From Flavobacterium sp. N502540 (GTDB taxonomy: Bacteria; Bacteroidota; Bacteroidia; Flavobacteriales; Flavobacteriaceae), in the NCBI RefSeq assembly GCF_025947365.1, contig NZ_CP110012.1:4216001-4280000 (forward strand): a DNA stretch of 64,000 nucleotides, given 5' to 3'. This document shows positions 43,482 to 52,841 of the stretch, piece by piece. A program made the position numbers and the translations under genes. The notes under the pieces are model-generated. The model was given only the letters and a program-made list of their open reading frames with translations. It searched no databases and was not told the origin of the DNA. Every line of letters starts with the position of its first letter. Position 1 is the stretch's first letter.

Positions 43482-44243
43482 ATGGGAAGAAAAATTCTTG
43501 AAATACAAGACTTAACAAGAGAGTTCACGATGGGGGCTGAGATTGTCAGAGCGCTAAAGGGAATTTCTTTTGATGTAATAGAAGGAGAGTTTCTAACCAT
43601 TATGGGAAGCAGCGGTTCCGGAAAAACAACCTTACTGAACATTTTAGGCTGTTTGGATAAACCAACTGACGGCAATTATTTATTAGATCAGGTGAATGTT
43701 AAATCACTGTCTAAGAATGAATTGGCAGCATTGCGAAACACCAAAATTGGGTTTATCTTTCAATCGTATAACTTATTAGCGCGAACATCCGCAATAGAAA
43801 ATGTCGAACTTCCATTATTGTACAATTCTAAAGTATCTACAAAAGAGAGAAGAGAAAAAGCAATTCATGCCTTAGAAGCTGTAAAACTGGCAGATCGTCT
43901 GGACCATTTTCCCAATCAGCTTTCCGGTGGGCAGCAGCAAAGAGTGGCGATCGCCAGAGCACTGGTGAATGATCCCGTTATGATTCTTGCCGATGAAGCA
44001 ACAGGAAATTTAGATACAAGAACCTCGTATGAAATCATGGCTTTAGTTCAGGAATTGAATACACAAGGAAAAACAATAATATTTGTAACTCATGAACCCG
44101 ATATAGCTGCCTTTAGCAACAGAACCGTGATGCTTCGGGACGGAAGAATCATGAAAGATTTTACTAATCCAAACATAAAATCGGCCAAACAAATGCTGGC
44201 AGATTTTCATGTAGACGAAGATTATAAATATGAAAATAGCTAA
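43482..44243 (+). CDS. MacB-type ABC transporter ATP-binding protein
   Basis: 253 residues. Walker [10 protein letters not shown] (42-50), Q-loop FIFQSYNLL, signature [15 protein letters not shown], Walker [13 protein letters not shown] and the switch histidine in VTHEPD are all present. It energises the MacB-like permease encoded next, with which it overlaps by 14 bases. Here the ATPase and permease are separate proteins, whereas E. coli MacB is a fusion. Confidence 0.95.
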   Translation: MGRKILEIQDLTREFTMGAEIVRALKGISFDVIEGEFLTIMGSSGSGKTTLLNILGCLDKPTDGNYLLDQVNVKSLSKNELAALRNTKIGFIFQSYNLLARTSAIENVELPLLYNSKVSTKERREKAIHALEAVKLADRLDHFPNQLSGGQQQRVAIARALVNDPVMILADEATGNLDTRTSYEIMALVQELNTQGKTIIFVTHEPDIAAFSNRTVMLRDGRIMKDFTNPNIKSAKQMLADFHVDEDYKYENS

Positions 44244-45450
44244 TCTTTTTCTGATCGCCCTAAAAGCACTGCGTCGTAATAAACTTAGAGCACTACTAAC
44301 CATGCTTGGAATTATTATCGGAGTGGCTTCCGTAATTGCAATGGTAGCCATTGGACAAGGATCCAAAAAAAGCATACAGGATCAATTGTCCAGTATGGGA
44401 TCAAACATGATTACAATTCGCCCCAACAGTAATGTGAGTGCAGGAGCCCGTTTAGACATATCCAGTGTGCAAACCCTTACACTAAGCGATGTAGAAGCGC
44501 TTAAAAAAGAATCCAAACATCTCAATGCGATTTCACCGGCAGTATCCAGTAAAGGACAAGCCATCAATGGCGCACTCAATTGGCCTACAAGCATGCAGGG
44601 CGTTAGTGTTGATTATCTTAAAATCAGGGACTGGCCATTAAAAGAAGGAATTGCCTTTAGAGAATCTGATATTCATACCGCAAATAAAGTCTGTCTCATT
44701 GGTCAGACCGTAGCTGATAACATTTTTCCCTATGGGGTAAATCCAATAGGACAAATCATTCGCTTTAATAAAATTCCTTTCAGAATTATAGGTCTCCTCG
44801 AATCCAAAGGTGAGAATGCATTCGGACAGGATCAGGACGATGTGATTATTGCGCCCTTTACCACCGTGCAAAAAAGAATAACAAACTCCATTTATTTGCA
44901 GAATATTTATGCTTCAACGGCTGATGAAAGTCAGACTCAGTTGGCAACTGATGAGATTGAACAAATTATGCGAACGGCACATCGACTGAAAGCCAAAGAC
45001 GAAGATGATTTTTCGGTACGAACACAAGCCGAGTTAATCAACACCTTTAGCTCAACAAGTCAACTATTGACCGTATTATTGACGGCAATTTCCGGAATTT
45101 CATTATTAATTGGCGGTATCGGAATTATGAATATTATGTACGTTTCGGTAACCGAAAGAACCAAAGAAATTGGATTGCGAATGTCAATTGGAGCAAACGG
45201 AAAGGATATTCTGCTGCAATTTTTAGTCGAAGCCATATTAATTAGTCTCACAGGCGGATTAATCGGGATAGTAGTGGGAATAGTAGCTTCTGAGCTGATA
45301 CAGTTTTTCCTGCATTGGCCCACTTTAATTTCAGAATCTTCTGTGATTCTTTCCTTTTTGGTTTGTGCTGTCACAGGTATTTTTTTCGGATACTATCCGG
45401 CATTAAAGGCATCGAGATTAGATCCAATTGAAGCCCTGCATTTTGAATAA
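44230..45450 (+). CDS. MacB-type ABC permease
   Basis: 406 residues: first membrane helix about 20-45 (LRALLTMLGIIIGVASVIAMVAIGQG), a large periplasmic MacB core domain (about 50-270), then three helices of the FtsX domain (about 278-395, including GGIGIMNIMYVSVTERTKEIGLRMSIGA). Such permeases use mechanotransmission to push periplasmic substrates into a TolC duct rather than crossing the inner membrane. The start overlaps the ATPase gene, giving translational coupling. It is the last gene of the pump operon. Confidence 0.95.
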   Translation: MKIANLFLIALKALRRNKLRALLTMLGIIIGVASVIAMVAIGQGSKKSIQDQLSSMGSNMITIRPNSNVSAGARLDISSVQTLTLSDVEALKKESKHLNAISPAVSSKGQAINGALNWPTSMQGVSVDYLKIRDWPLKEGIAFRESDIHTANKVCLIGQTVADNIFPYGVNPIGQIIRFNKIPFRIIGLLESKGENAFGQDQDDVIIAPFTTVQKRITNSIYLQNIYASTADESQTQLATDEIEQIMRTAHRLKAKDEDDFSVRTQAELINTFSSTSQLLTVLLTAISGISLLIGGIGIMNIMYVSVTERTKEIGLRMSIGANGKDILLQFLVEAILISLTGGLIGIVVGIVASELIQFFLHWPTLISESSVILSFLVCAVTGIFFGYYPALKASRLDPIEALHFE

Positions 45451-45567
45451 GAATAAAATTTAATATTTTAGGATTTGTGTTACTTTTTAACTGGTAAGGT
45501 CAAAGTAAAATGAGCTTGTCACTAACGACAGAAATAAGTAATTTTAAACTATAAAAAGATATAAACT

Positions 45568-45990
45568 TTGAGTACAACAGAATTTATAACCCGACTTGTA
45601 ATTGCACTGTTTGCCGGACTAATTATTGGTTTCGAAAGACAGTGGCACCATAAAGAAACCGGTTTAAAAACCAATATGCTGGTAGCAACAGGAGCAGCAA
45701 CATTTGTTTTATTATCGATTAAAGTGGCGGCAACGGCACCCAATATTGATGTAACCCGTATTACAGCTCAGGTCGTTATGGGAGTTGGTTTTTTAGGCGC
45801 CGGAGTTATATTTAGAGAAGGACCCAATGTACACGGTTTGAATTCAGCCGCTACCATATGGTGTAGTGCTGCTATTGGCTGTATTGCTGCATCAGGCTAT
45901 TTTATCGAAGCCTTGATCTGTACATTCCTCGTTACATTTGTCAACACAGTTCTCGAACCAATCGAAAGATGGCTTCGAAATCGAAAATAA
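45568..45990 (+). CDS. MgtC/SapB-family membrane protein
   Basis: 140 residues beginning at a TTG (45568): the family's opening pattern RLVIALFAGLIIGFERQW starts ten residues later and no ATG precedes it. Four to five membrane helices include KTNMLVATGAATFVLLS and MGVGFLGAGVIFREG, both family hallmarks. Only the membrane domain is present; the C-terminal ACT-like domain of MgtC is absent. The role in Mg2+ homeostasis or ATPase regulation is uncertain. It follows the pump operon by 117 bases and is probably independent. Confidence 0.85.
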   Translation: MSTTEFITRLVIALFAGLIIGFERQWHHKETGLKTNMLVATGAATFVLLSIKVAATAPNIDVTRITAQVVMGVGFLGAGVIFREGPNVHGLNSAATIWCSAAIGCIAASGYFIEALICTFLVTFVNTVLEPIERWLRNRK

Positions 45991-46017
45991 AGACCAATCT
46001 TAACGGTCTGTTAGATG

Positions 46018-46230
46018 TGAAATGTAAAATGTGCCAGATCGTAATACCTCATGATAATTTTCACATACTTCGCGATTAAAAACAGCACGTCGTACAACTT
46101 ACAGTTTACAGTCACAGTTTTCAGTTTTCAGTTTACAGTCTCAGTTTACACATCCTACGTTTCACAGTAAACGCAACTTAATTCTACAGTATATACATTC
46201 CAGAAATCACATCTGGCATTTTACATTTCA
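46018..46230. repeat. Heptamer array enclosed by inverted arms
   Basis: The left arm TGAAATGTAAAATGTGCCAGA (46018-46038, last base omitted here counts) pairs with TCTGGCATTTTACATTTCA (46212-46230) except for a two-base bulge. Between them lies an array of CAGTTTT/CAGTTTA units with period seven (46101-46150). The surrounding 396-base gap shows no gene. Confidence 0.75.
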
Positions 46231-46386
46231 AAATGAACATAACTCATAATTCAAAACTCCCTCTCCTCACCACTTATTCCAAATAAAGTACTATTTATTA
46301 CATCATTACTGCAGCTTGTTAATTATGAATAATTAGCAGTAAATGAGTGTATTAAATTTGTGCCTGAATTTAAAGACGGAGTAAAT

Positions 46387-47058
46387 ATGAGAAAGATAAT
46401 TTTGAGTATTATGTGGTTAGTTCCTGTGGTAGTGATGTGTCAGACAGGGGGGCAAAAACATCAGACAAAGACTCATAAAGAATTGTCTAATGTATCATCA
46501 CGTTTAGATCTAATTTGTAAAAGTAAAGAAATAATGATACCACGAACAACATTAAAAAGCAGATTTGACAAGTCTACTATGGTAGACAGGAATACCAAAT
46601 TCATTTTGGTTTTTAATACAGCAAAAAATCAGGAAATTTTACCGGGTTATTATTATTGGTACGAAAATAAATGGAACAATTTGAAAAACCTGACCGAAGA
46701 TGATGGTTTGCCAAAAGATAATGGAAAAGCAGGAGATCTCTTTTTTGATTACTCTACAAAAGATGTGTATTTTTATAATGGATCGATGTGGCTTTCAATG
46801 ACAACAAGTGACGACACCTTTTACGAGGCAGTATTTGAAAACAAAAGCGGTGTTTTAAAATATAAGAATAGTGTAGGAGAAAAGGTTGTAATTAATCTTC
46901 CTCAGTTAGTGCCGAACTTTAATTACCCAAAAACAATTTCAGTAAATGCAGGAAAAGAAACCCTTAATTTTACCGACAACAGCGGAAGACTTACCATTCT
47001 AAAACTTGATATTTTACTGGCCAAAAGCAAAAATACAAATGTAACCTCAACATTTTAA
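46387..47058 (+). CDS. Exported protein of unknown function
   Basis: 223 residues from the ATG at 46387, with a signal peptide (MRKIILSIMWLVPVVVMCQ). A cysteine at the cleavage point might make it a lipoprotein, but the lipobox is poor. The central part ILPGYYYWYENKWNNLK and GKAGDLFFDYSTKDVYFYNGSMWLSM looks like the short aromatic motifs seen in flavobacterial phage-tail-like or surface repeat proteins. No sorting domain and no named family. It is flanked by repeat-filled gaps and has its own terminator. Confidence 0.6.
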   Translation: MRKIILSIMWLVPVVVMCQTGGQKHQTKTHKELSNVSSRLDLICKSKEIMIPRTTLKSRFDKSTMVDRNTKFILVFNTAKNQEILPGYYYWYENKWNNLKNLTEDDGLPKDNGKAGDLFFDYSTKDVYFYNGSMWLSMTTSDDTFYEAVFENKSGVLKYKNSVGEKVVINLPQLVPNFNYPKTISVNAGKETLNFTDNSGRLTILKLDILLAKSKNTNVTSTF

Positions 47059-47094
47059 GTAAAGCCAATTCATAAGAATCTAATTAATTATATC

Positions 47095-47135
47095 ATACCC
47101 GACTGGTTTTTAAAATCTGTCGGGTATATTTTTTT
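47095..47135 (+). terminator. Terminator before rpsA
   Basis: The 9-bp stem ATACCCGAC/GTCGGGTAT with a 15-base loop is followed by ATTTTTTTAT. It ends the upstream hypothetical gene. Confidence 0.8.
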
Positions 47136-47161
47136 ATAAATGATTTGTATATCTGTGAAAC

Positions 47162-47235
47162 GTTAGATGTGAAATGCAAACTGACAGACAGGATCATTAT
47201 CAATTATCAATTATCAATTGCAATTAACATCTAAC
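47162..47235. repeat. ATTATCA heptamer array inside 9-bp inverted arms
   Basis: GTTAGATGT (47162-47170) and ACATCTAAC (47227-47235) are perfectly complementary. Between them ATTATCA is repeated three times (47196-47216) and then decays. The left-arm word also occurs at 46010, next to the previous array. Confidence 0.75.
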
Positions 47236-47245
47236 ACACTTTTGT

Positions 47246-47276
47246 TTTGCTATTAAAAATAAATGTATTAATTTTG
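47246..47276 (+). promoter_or_regulatory. Consensus promoter of rpsA
   Basis: TTTG (47246-47249), a 19-base spacer and TAATTTTG (47269-47276) form a textbook Bacteroidota promoter. The leader of about 112 bases before the ATG is long and could fold; self-control by S1 is possible but not shown. Confidence 0.8.
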
Positions 47277-47394
47277 CAGTCCTTTTGGCAAAGAAGAGTT
47301 TCCATTAGGTATCAACTATTTATGTAAAACAACTTCTGTGTTTTCTACTGCTTTATGAAACTCGAGAGAAACAGAATACAAATTTTTTATCAGC

Positions 47395-49173
47395 ATGTCT
47401 GAACAATTAAAATCACAAGAAGAGTTTTTAGCAAATTTTAACTGGCATAACTTCCAAGAAGGAATTGATGCAGTTGATGAGAAAAACTTATTAGAATTCG
47501 AAGAACTAGTTTCAAAAACTTTCATCGCTACAGATCAGGAAGAAGTAGTAGAAGGTGTAGTTGTTAGAATTACAGATAGAGACGTTATCGTTGATATCAA
47601 CGCAAAATCGGAAGGTGTTATTTCTTTAAACGAATTCCGTTACAACCCAAACTTAAAAGTAGGTGACAAAGTAGAAGTATTAATCGACATCCGTGAGGAC
47701 AAAACAGGTCAATTAGTATTATCTCACAGAAAAGCTCGTACTATTAAATCATGGGATAGAGTTATTGCTGCAAACGAAACAGGTGAAATCGTTAATGGTT
47801 TTGTAAAATGCAGAACTAAAGGTGGTATGATCGTTGACGTTTTTGGTATTGAAGCTTTCTTACCTGGATCTCAAATTGACGTTAAGCCAATTAGAGACTA
47901 CGATGTATATGTAAACAAAATGATGGAATTCAAAGTGGTAAAAATTAACCACGAATTCAAAAACGTTGTTGTATCTCATAAAGCACTTATCGAGGCTGAT
48001 ATCGAAGTACAGAAAAAAGAAATCATCGGTCAATTACAAAAAGGACAAGTATTAGAAGGTGTTGTTAAAAACATTACTTCTTATGGTGTGTTCATTGACT
48101 TAGGTGGTGTTGACGGATTAATTCACATTACTGACCTTTCTTGGAGCAGAATCAACCACCCAAGTGAAGTTCTTGAATTAGACCAAAAATTAAACGTTGT
48201 AATCCTTGATTTCGATGATGAGAAAACAAGAATTCAATTAGGATTGAAACAATTAAACGCTCACCCATGGGATGCTTTAGATGCTAACTTAACAATTGGT
48301 GATAAAGTAAAAGGTAAAGTAGTTGTAATCGCTGATTACGGTGCTTTCATCGAAGTTGCTGAAGGTGTTGAAGGTTTAATCCACGTTTCTGAAATGTCAT
48401 GGTCTACTCACTTACGTTCTGCTCAGGACTTCGTGAAAGTTGGAGATGTTGTTGAAGCAGTTATCTTAACTTTAGACAGAGACGATCGTAAGATGTCATT
48501 AGGTATCAAACAATTGACTCAAGATCCATGGACTGACATTACTTCTAAATACCCAGTAGGTTCTAAACATACAGGTATCGTTAGAAACTTTACAAACTTT
48601 GGTATTTTCGTAGAATTAGAAGAAGGAATTGATGGATTAATCTACATTTCTGACCTTTCTTGGACTAAGAAAATCAAACACCCATCTGAATTTGTAAATG
48701 TTGGTGAGAAACTTGATGTTGTAGTATTAGAATTAGATGTTGAAGGACGTAAATTATCTTTAGGTCACAAACAAACTACTGCTAATCCTTGGGATCAATA
48801 CGAAGATTCTTTCGCTGTAGGAACTATCCACAATGGTGAAATTTCTGAAATCGTTGACAAAGGAGCTACTGTAGAATTCGGAGATGATATCGTTGCTTTC
48901 ATTCCAACTCGTCACCTTGAAAAAGAAGACGGAAAGAAATTGAAAAAAGGTGATACTGCTGATTTCAAAGTAATCGAATTCAACAAAGAATTCAAAAGAG
49001 TAGTTGCTTCTCACACTGCTATCTTCCGTGAAGAAGAAGAGAAAAACGTGAAAGCTGCAACTGAAAATACTTCATCTGCATCTACTACAAATGCACCAGC
49101 TGCAACTTTAGGAGATAACAATGATGTATTAGCTGCATTAAAAGCTAAAATGGAAAAAACGGAGAAAAAATAA
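47395..49173 (+). CDS. rpsA: 30S ribosomal protein S1
   Basis: 592 residues with six S1 RNA-binding domains, visible as EGVVVRITDRDVIVDI, NGFVKCRTKGGMIVDV, EGVVKNITSYGVFIDL, KGKVVVIADYGAFIEV, TGIVRNFTNFGIFVEL and NGEISEIVDKGATVEF, spaced by about 85 residues. It binds mRNA leaders on the 30S subunit, which matters in Bacteroidota because Shine-Dalgarno sequences are rarely used. Codon usage is visibly more uniform (many GTT/GCT/AAA) than neighbours, fitting high expression. The acidic/alanine-rich tail is normal for the phylum. Confidence 0.98.
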   Translation: MSEQLKSQEEFLANFNWHNFQEGIDAVDEKNLLEFEELVSKTFIATDQEEVVEGVVVRITDRDVIVDINAKSEGVISLNEFRYNPNLKVGDKVEVLIDIREDKTGQLVLSHRKARTIKSWDRVIAANETGEIVNGFVKCRTKGGMIVDVFGIEAFLPGSQIDVKPIRDYDVYVNKMMEFKVVKINHEFKNVVVSHKALIEADIEVQKKEIIGQLQKGQVLEGVVKNITSYGVFIDLGGVDGLIHITDLSWSRINHPSEVLELDQKLNVVILDFDDEKTRIQLGLKQLNAHPWDALDANLTIGDKVKGKVVVIADYGAFIEVAEGVEGLIHVSEMSWSTHLRSAQDFVKVGDVVEAVILTLDRDDRKMSLGIKQLTQDPWTDITSKYPVGSKHTGIVRNFTNFGIFVELEEGIDGLIYISDLSWTKKIKHPSEFVNVGEKLDVVVLELDVEGRKLSLGHKQTTANPWDQYEDSFAVGTIHNGEISEIVDKGATVEFGDDIVAFIPTRHLEKEDGKKLKKGDTADFKVIEFNKEFKRVVASHTAIFREEEEKNVKAATENTSSASTTNAPAATLGDNNDVLAALKAKMEKTEKK

Positions 49174-49194
49174 TTCTTAGTTTCCTCTAAATAG

Positions 49195-49227
49195 AAAGTC
49201 CCACAGCAATGTGGGACTTTTTTTTGT
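49195..49227 (+). terminator. Terminator of rpsA
   Basis: A perfect 11-bp stem, AAAGTCCCACA/TGTGGGACTTT, with a 4-base loop, then a further run of T. Strong intrinsic terminator. Confidence 0.92.
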
Positions 49228-49265
49228 TTCAGTATTTTTGAAAGAATAAATTTTAACAGAAAAAG

Positions 49266-49295
49266 TTGTGTTATAGTTTTGAAAACTTATTTTTG
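49266..49295 (+). promoter_or_regulatory. Predicted promoter of the LRR gene
   Basis: TTG (49266-49268) and TATTTTTG (49288-49295) are 19 bases apart. A start site near 49300 would exclude the upstream TTG and ATG (49279, 49297) as start codons and favours ATG 49312. Confidence 0.65.
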
Positions 49296-49311
49296 TATGA
49301 AAATACCACCT

Positions 49312-51939
49312 ATGAAGAAACTCTACTTTTTAGTTCTTGCTTTATGTTTTTTTAATGCTTTGAAAGCGCAAAATGTGAATATTCCGGACAAACGTTTCAA
49401 GGATATGCTCCTTAGAACTCCGGGTATAATTAACAACATTGGAGTTTTTAAAGATTTAGAGGGAAAGCCATTAAAAATTGATGCGAATAATGATGGCGAA
49501 ATACAGGAGAGCGAAGCTTTGCAGGTGAGCTACATAGATGTTCACGGTGATGGTGCCAATGGATTTATTCTATCATTAGACGGAATTTCTAAATTTACTA
49601 ATCTTAGAACATTAATCTGCGACAAACACAAAATTTCGAGTTTGAATATTGCCCCTTTAACAAAACTCGAAACTCTAATTTGTAATAATAATAGAATCAA
49701 TGCTTTGTTTACAGGGAATCAGACTGAACTTCTTAGCTTAAATTGTTCCTATAATTCTATAAATGGTTTGGATTTAACCTCTTCAACTAAACTTAAAGAG
49801 GTTAATTGTGGAAAAAATCCGCTTTATGCAGTGGATATAAGCGGATTGACTAATCTTAAAACCTTGGCCTGTGATGAAACGAAACTTAGCTCTTTAAACC
49901 TTAACGGTTTAGTAAGTCTTACCTCTGTAAATTGTGAAGAAAACCTTCTGACATCTTTAGACGTGAGTAATCTGGTAAATCTGGAAGCGCTTGATTGTTC
50001 CTATAATAAATTAGAAACAATAAAATTTGGAAATTTACCTAAGCTAAAAACTTTATATTGTTATGTCAATCAATTGACTTCATTTCAATCTACCGGATTA
50101 GAGAATCTGGAATCATTAAGCTTAAATTATAATAAAATCAATTCGTTAGATTTGAGTAAATTATCAAAACTCGAATTTTTAGGCGCAGCAGGCAATCAGT
50201 TAACTGCGTTAAAGTTAACAGATTTGCCAAAATTTGCTTCGCTTCAGGCTGAGAATAATCTACTTCAGGAAGTGGATATAACAAATTGCCCAAATCTTGT
50301 CGTTTTGGTTTTGTATAATAATAAATTGATTTCGGTAGATATCAGTCAATTTAAGAAACTGACAAGCTTGAGTCTTGATACAAATCCCGATTTAGTGAGT
50401 TTATCTCTGAAAAACGGATCTCCTGATAAACAGCTGTATGCAGATATCACCAAATGCCCAAATCTGAGATACATCTGTACCGATGATTTTAAACTAAAAA
50501 CAATTCAGGACTTAGTAAATAAGCTTGGATATACAAATTGTAATGTGAACAGTTATTGTTCTTTTGTTCCGGGAGGTGATTTTTATACCGTAAGCGGAAC
50601 AAGTAAGTATGATGAAAATGCTAATGCCTGCGGTACAGGAGGTATTATTTTTCCGGATTTAAAATTTTCCGTAAAAAGCAGTACGACTAACGGAGAGTTG
50701 ATTTCTAATAATTTAGGTTCTTATTCTATAGCTGTAGGAGCAGGGAATTACACAATTACACCACAGCTGGAAAATCCGGATTATTATAAGGTAGCCCCAA
50801 CAAGTATTAATACCCTTTTTTCGAAAGAAGCAAGTAGTTCTGTTGTTCAAAATTTTTGCATTACCGCAAATGGTTCTCATCCTGATTTAGAGATCGCTCT
50901 TATTCCTGTAGAGGCTGCAAGACCTGGATTTAAGGCAAAATATAAATTAGTGTACCACAATAAGGGAACAATGACACAGTCGGGCTTGATTAAATTGACT
51001 TTTGATGACGCAGTTTTAGAATGTCTTTCTTCAAATCCTTCTTTTAACACCAAATCTGTAAATAATTTAGAATGGAGTTTTGTCGATTTAAAACCATTTG
51101 AAAGCAGAGAAATTGCATTTACTTTGATTACTAACAGGCCGACAGATGTTCCTTCTGTAAACAATGGCGATATTTTAAAGTTTGTTGCATCAATTGATTC
51201 CGAAAAAATAGATAAAACACCGTTAGATAATATCTTTTATTTAAATCAAACGGTATTGGGGTCGCTTGATCCAAATGACAAAACTTGTTTAGAAGGTTCC
51301 GTCATCACTCCAAGTTTAATAGGAGAGTATGTGCATTATCTGATTCGTTTCGAAAATACCGGAACATTTGCTGCAGAAAATATTGTAGTAAAAGACATAA
51401 TCGATTTGACAAAATTTGATATTTCGACTTTAGTACCAACAAATTCAAGTCATCCTTTTGTAACTAAAATTTCGGAAGGAAATAAAGTAGAATTTATTTT
51501 CGAGGGTATCCATCTTCCCTTTGATGATGCCAATAATGATGGTTATGTAGCGTTTAAAATCAAAACAAAACCAACTTTAAAAGTAGGGGATACATTTGAA
51601 AACGACGCTAATATTTATTTTGATTATAATTTTCCAATTTTAACCAATAAAGCAACTTCTACCTTTAAAAACATAACATTAGGAAAAGAAGATTTTGATT
51701 TTTCAACTTATTTTACGGTGTCTCCAAATCCTGCGAGTGATGTTTTAAATATTAATACTAAACAGGATATAGAAATACAGTCATTAGCTGTTTACGATAT
51801 TTTAGGACAGTTGGTAATAGCGGTTCCAAATGCAAAATCAGTTTCTACAGTTGATGTTTCAAGGCTTACAACGGGGAGTTATTTTATAAAAGTGAAATCA
51901 AACAAAGGCAGTTCCGGAGTGAAATTTATTAAAAAATAA
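49312..51939 (+). CDS. Leucine-rich-repeat surface protein with T9SS type-A tail
   Basis: 875 residues from the ATG at 49312 (MKKLYFLVLALCFFNALKAQ signal peptide). Residues about 60-400 are tandem leucine-rich repeats with the bacterial pattern LxxLxCxxNxLxxLDxS. A middle beta domain (about 415-510) follows, then a conserved repeat-type domain with ANIYFDYNFPILTN that often precedes the tail, and a type-A sorting domain (about 805-875, TVSPNPASDVLNI, GQLV, LTTGSYFIKV). The protein is therefore exported by type IX secretion and anchored at the surface. An internin-like binding role is possible. Confidence 0.92.
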   Translation: MKKLYFLVLALCFFNALKAQNVNIPDKRFKDMLLRTPGIINNIGVFKDLEGKPLKIDANNDGEIQESEALQVSYIDVHGDGANGFILSLDGISKFTNLRTLICDKHKISSLNIAPLTKLETLICNNNRINALFTGNQTELLSLNCSYNSINGLDLTSSTKLKEVNCGKNPLYAVDISGLTNLKTLACDETKLSSLNLNGLVSLTSVNCEENLLTSLDVSNLVNLEALDCSYNKLETIKFGNLPKLKTLYCYVNQLTSFQSTGLENLESLSLNYNKINSLDLSKLSKLEFLGAAGNQLTALKLTDLPKFASLQAENNLLQEVDITNCPNLVVLVLYNNKLISVDISQFKKLTSLSLDTNPDLVSLSLKNGSPDKQLYADITKCPNLRYICTDDFKLKTIQDLVNKLGYTNCNVNSYCSFVPGGDFYTVSGTSKYDENANACGTGGIIFPDLKFSVKSSTTNGELISNNLGSYSIAVGAGNYTITPQLENPDYYKVAPTSINTLFSKEASSSVVQNFCITANGSHPDLEIALIPVEAARPGFKAKYKLVYHNKGTMTQSGLIKLTFDDAVLECLSSNPSFNTKSVNNLEWSFVDLKPFESREIAFTLITNRPTDVPSVNNGDILKFVASIDSEKIDKTPLDNIFYLNQTVLGSLDPNDKTCLEGSVITPSLIGEYVHYLIRFENTGTFAAENIVVKDIIDLTKFDISTLVPTNSSHPFVTKISEGNKVEFIFEGIHLPFDDANNDGYVAFKIKTKPTLKVGDTFENDANIYFDYNFPILTNKATSTFKNITLGKEDFDFSTYFTVSPNPASDVLNINTKQDIEIQSLAVYDILGQLVIAVPNAKSVSTVDVSRLTTGSYFIKVKSNKGSSGVKFIKK

Positions 51940-51956
51940 GAGTTCAATTTAAAGTA

Positions 51957-51993
51957 AAACAGCCGTCTCAAAATTATTTTGAGACGGCTGTTT
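51957..51993. terminator. Bidirectional terminator, LRR gene and exbD
   Basis: A 17-bp perfect stem, AAACAGCCGTCTCAAAA and its complement, with a 3-base loop has a T-run on the plus-strand side. It serves the LRR gene and probably the convergent exbD. Confidence 0.92.
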
Positions 51994-52052
51994 TTTTTAT
52001 GGAGTATTGTTAGATTTAATGCAGAAAAACTTAAGAGTAAATTTTAAAAGGA

Positions 52053-52583
52053 TTATTTTGAAGCTAATAATTTTTCTTCTTCTTCTGGAGTATAATCATC
52101 AACAATAGAATAGGAAGTTATACCTATAATTTTCATTTCGTCTATTATATCAACCAAATTGCCATAATTGGATTTTTGGCTGGGCTTAATAATTACTGTA
52201 ATTCCTCTTCCGGGTTTTCCTAATGCAGCTGAATATTCTAAAACTTTTTTATTTCTTTCAAACAGCACTTTTCTAATTCCATTTTTCCCATATTTTGTTG
52301 CTTTGGGAGCGTCAATAGGAATGTATGGCAAGCCCGTGTAAGTAATGATTTTGTTGTTTTTTCCTAACAGTATGGTCATGGATCTATTCTCTTCATGATG
52401 AGGAGGAGGGCAATCACAACAACCTCTGTCTGCACCAGTATCATATACTATAACTTTTGGTTTCGCCAATTCGATGGTTACCATAAAAAATATAATCAGC
52501 AAAAATGAAACACTCACCATTGCAGTTAAATCAACTCTTGCATTTAACTTTTTACTTCTTACTTTTTTGGGAAGATTTTGCAT
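52053..52583 (-). CDS. ExbD/TolR-family protein with Cys/His insert
   Basis: 176 residues: a short basic N-terminus, RVDLTAMVSVSFLLIIFFMV, the single membrane helix with the essential aspartate (D18 by position), and a periplasmic ExbD domain with IIKPSQKSNYGNLVDIIDEM. An insert after the helix reads DRGCCDCPPPHHEEN, adding three cysteines and two histidines not found in classical ExbD. No exbB or tonB is adjacent, so it must work with a motor encoded elsewhere. It is divergent from the patatin gene. Confidence 0.88.
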   Translation of the reverse strand: MQNLPKKVRSKKLNARVDLTAMVSVSFLLIIFFMVTIELAKPKVIVYDTGADRGCCDCPPPHHEENRSMTILLGKNNKIITYTGLPYIPIDAPKATKYGKNGIRKVLFERNKKVLEYSAALGKPGRGITVIIKPSQKSNYGNLVDIIDEMKIIGITSYSIVDDYTPEEEEKLLASK

Positions 52584-52765
52584 AATAAATTGGTTTTGAT
52601 TCTAAAGTTATAAAAATATATTGAATTGAAAACAGTTGCTCAAAATTGATTTTGAATAATAAGAATGATAGGTTGTAAACAGGTAATTCCACCTGCTCTG
52701 TACAGGATTTTTTGATGTAATTTAGTACAGTTTTAAAGCACTGAAAATTCCAGCATTTTACAGAG

Positions 52766-52789
52766 AATCAATCAAATAATCGATTGATT
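52766..52789. promoter_or_regulatory. 8-bp inverted repeat before the patatin gene
   Basis: AATCAATC (52766-52773) and GATTGATT (52782-52789) are perfect complements around 8 bases, 53 bases before the ATG in the 258-base divergent gap. It may be an operator; no consensus promoter was identified. Confidence 0.35.
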
Positions 52790-52841
52790 TTTCTGACGGC
52801 TTAATTCCCTCTAATCTATTAATCATTAAACCTCATTTGTT

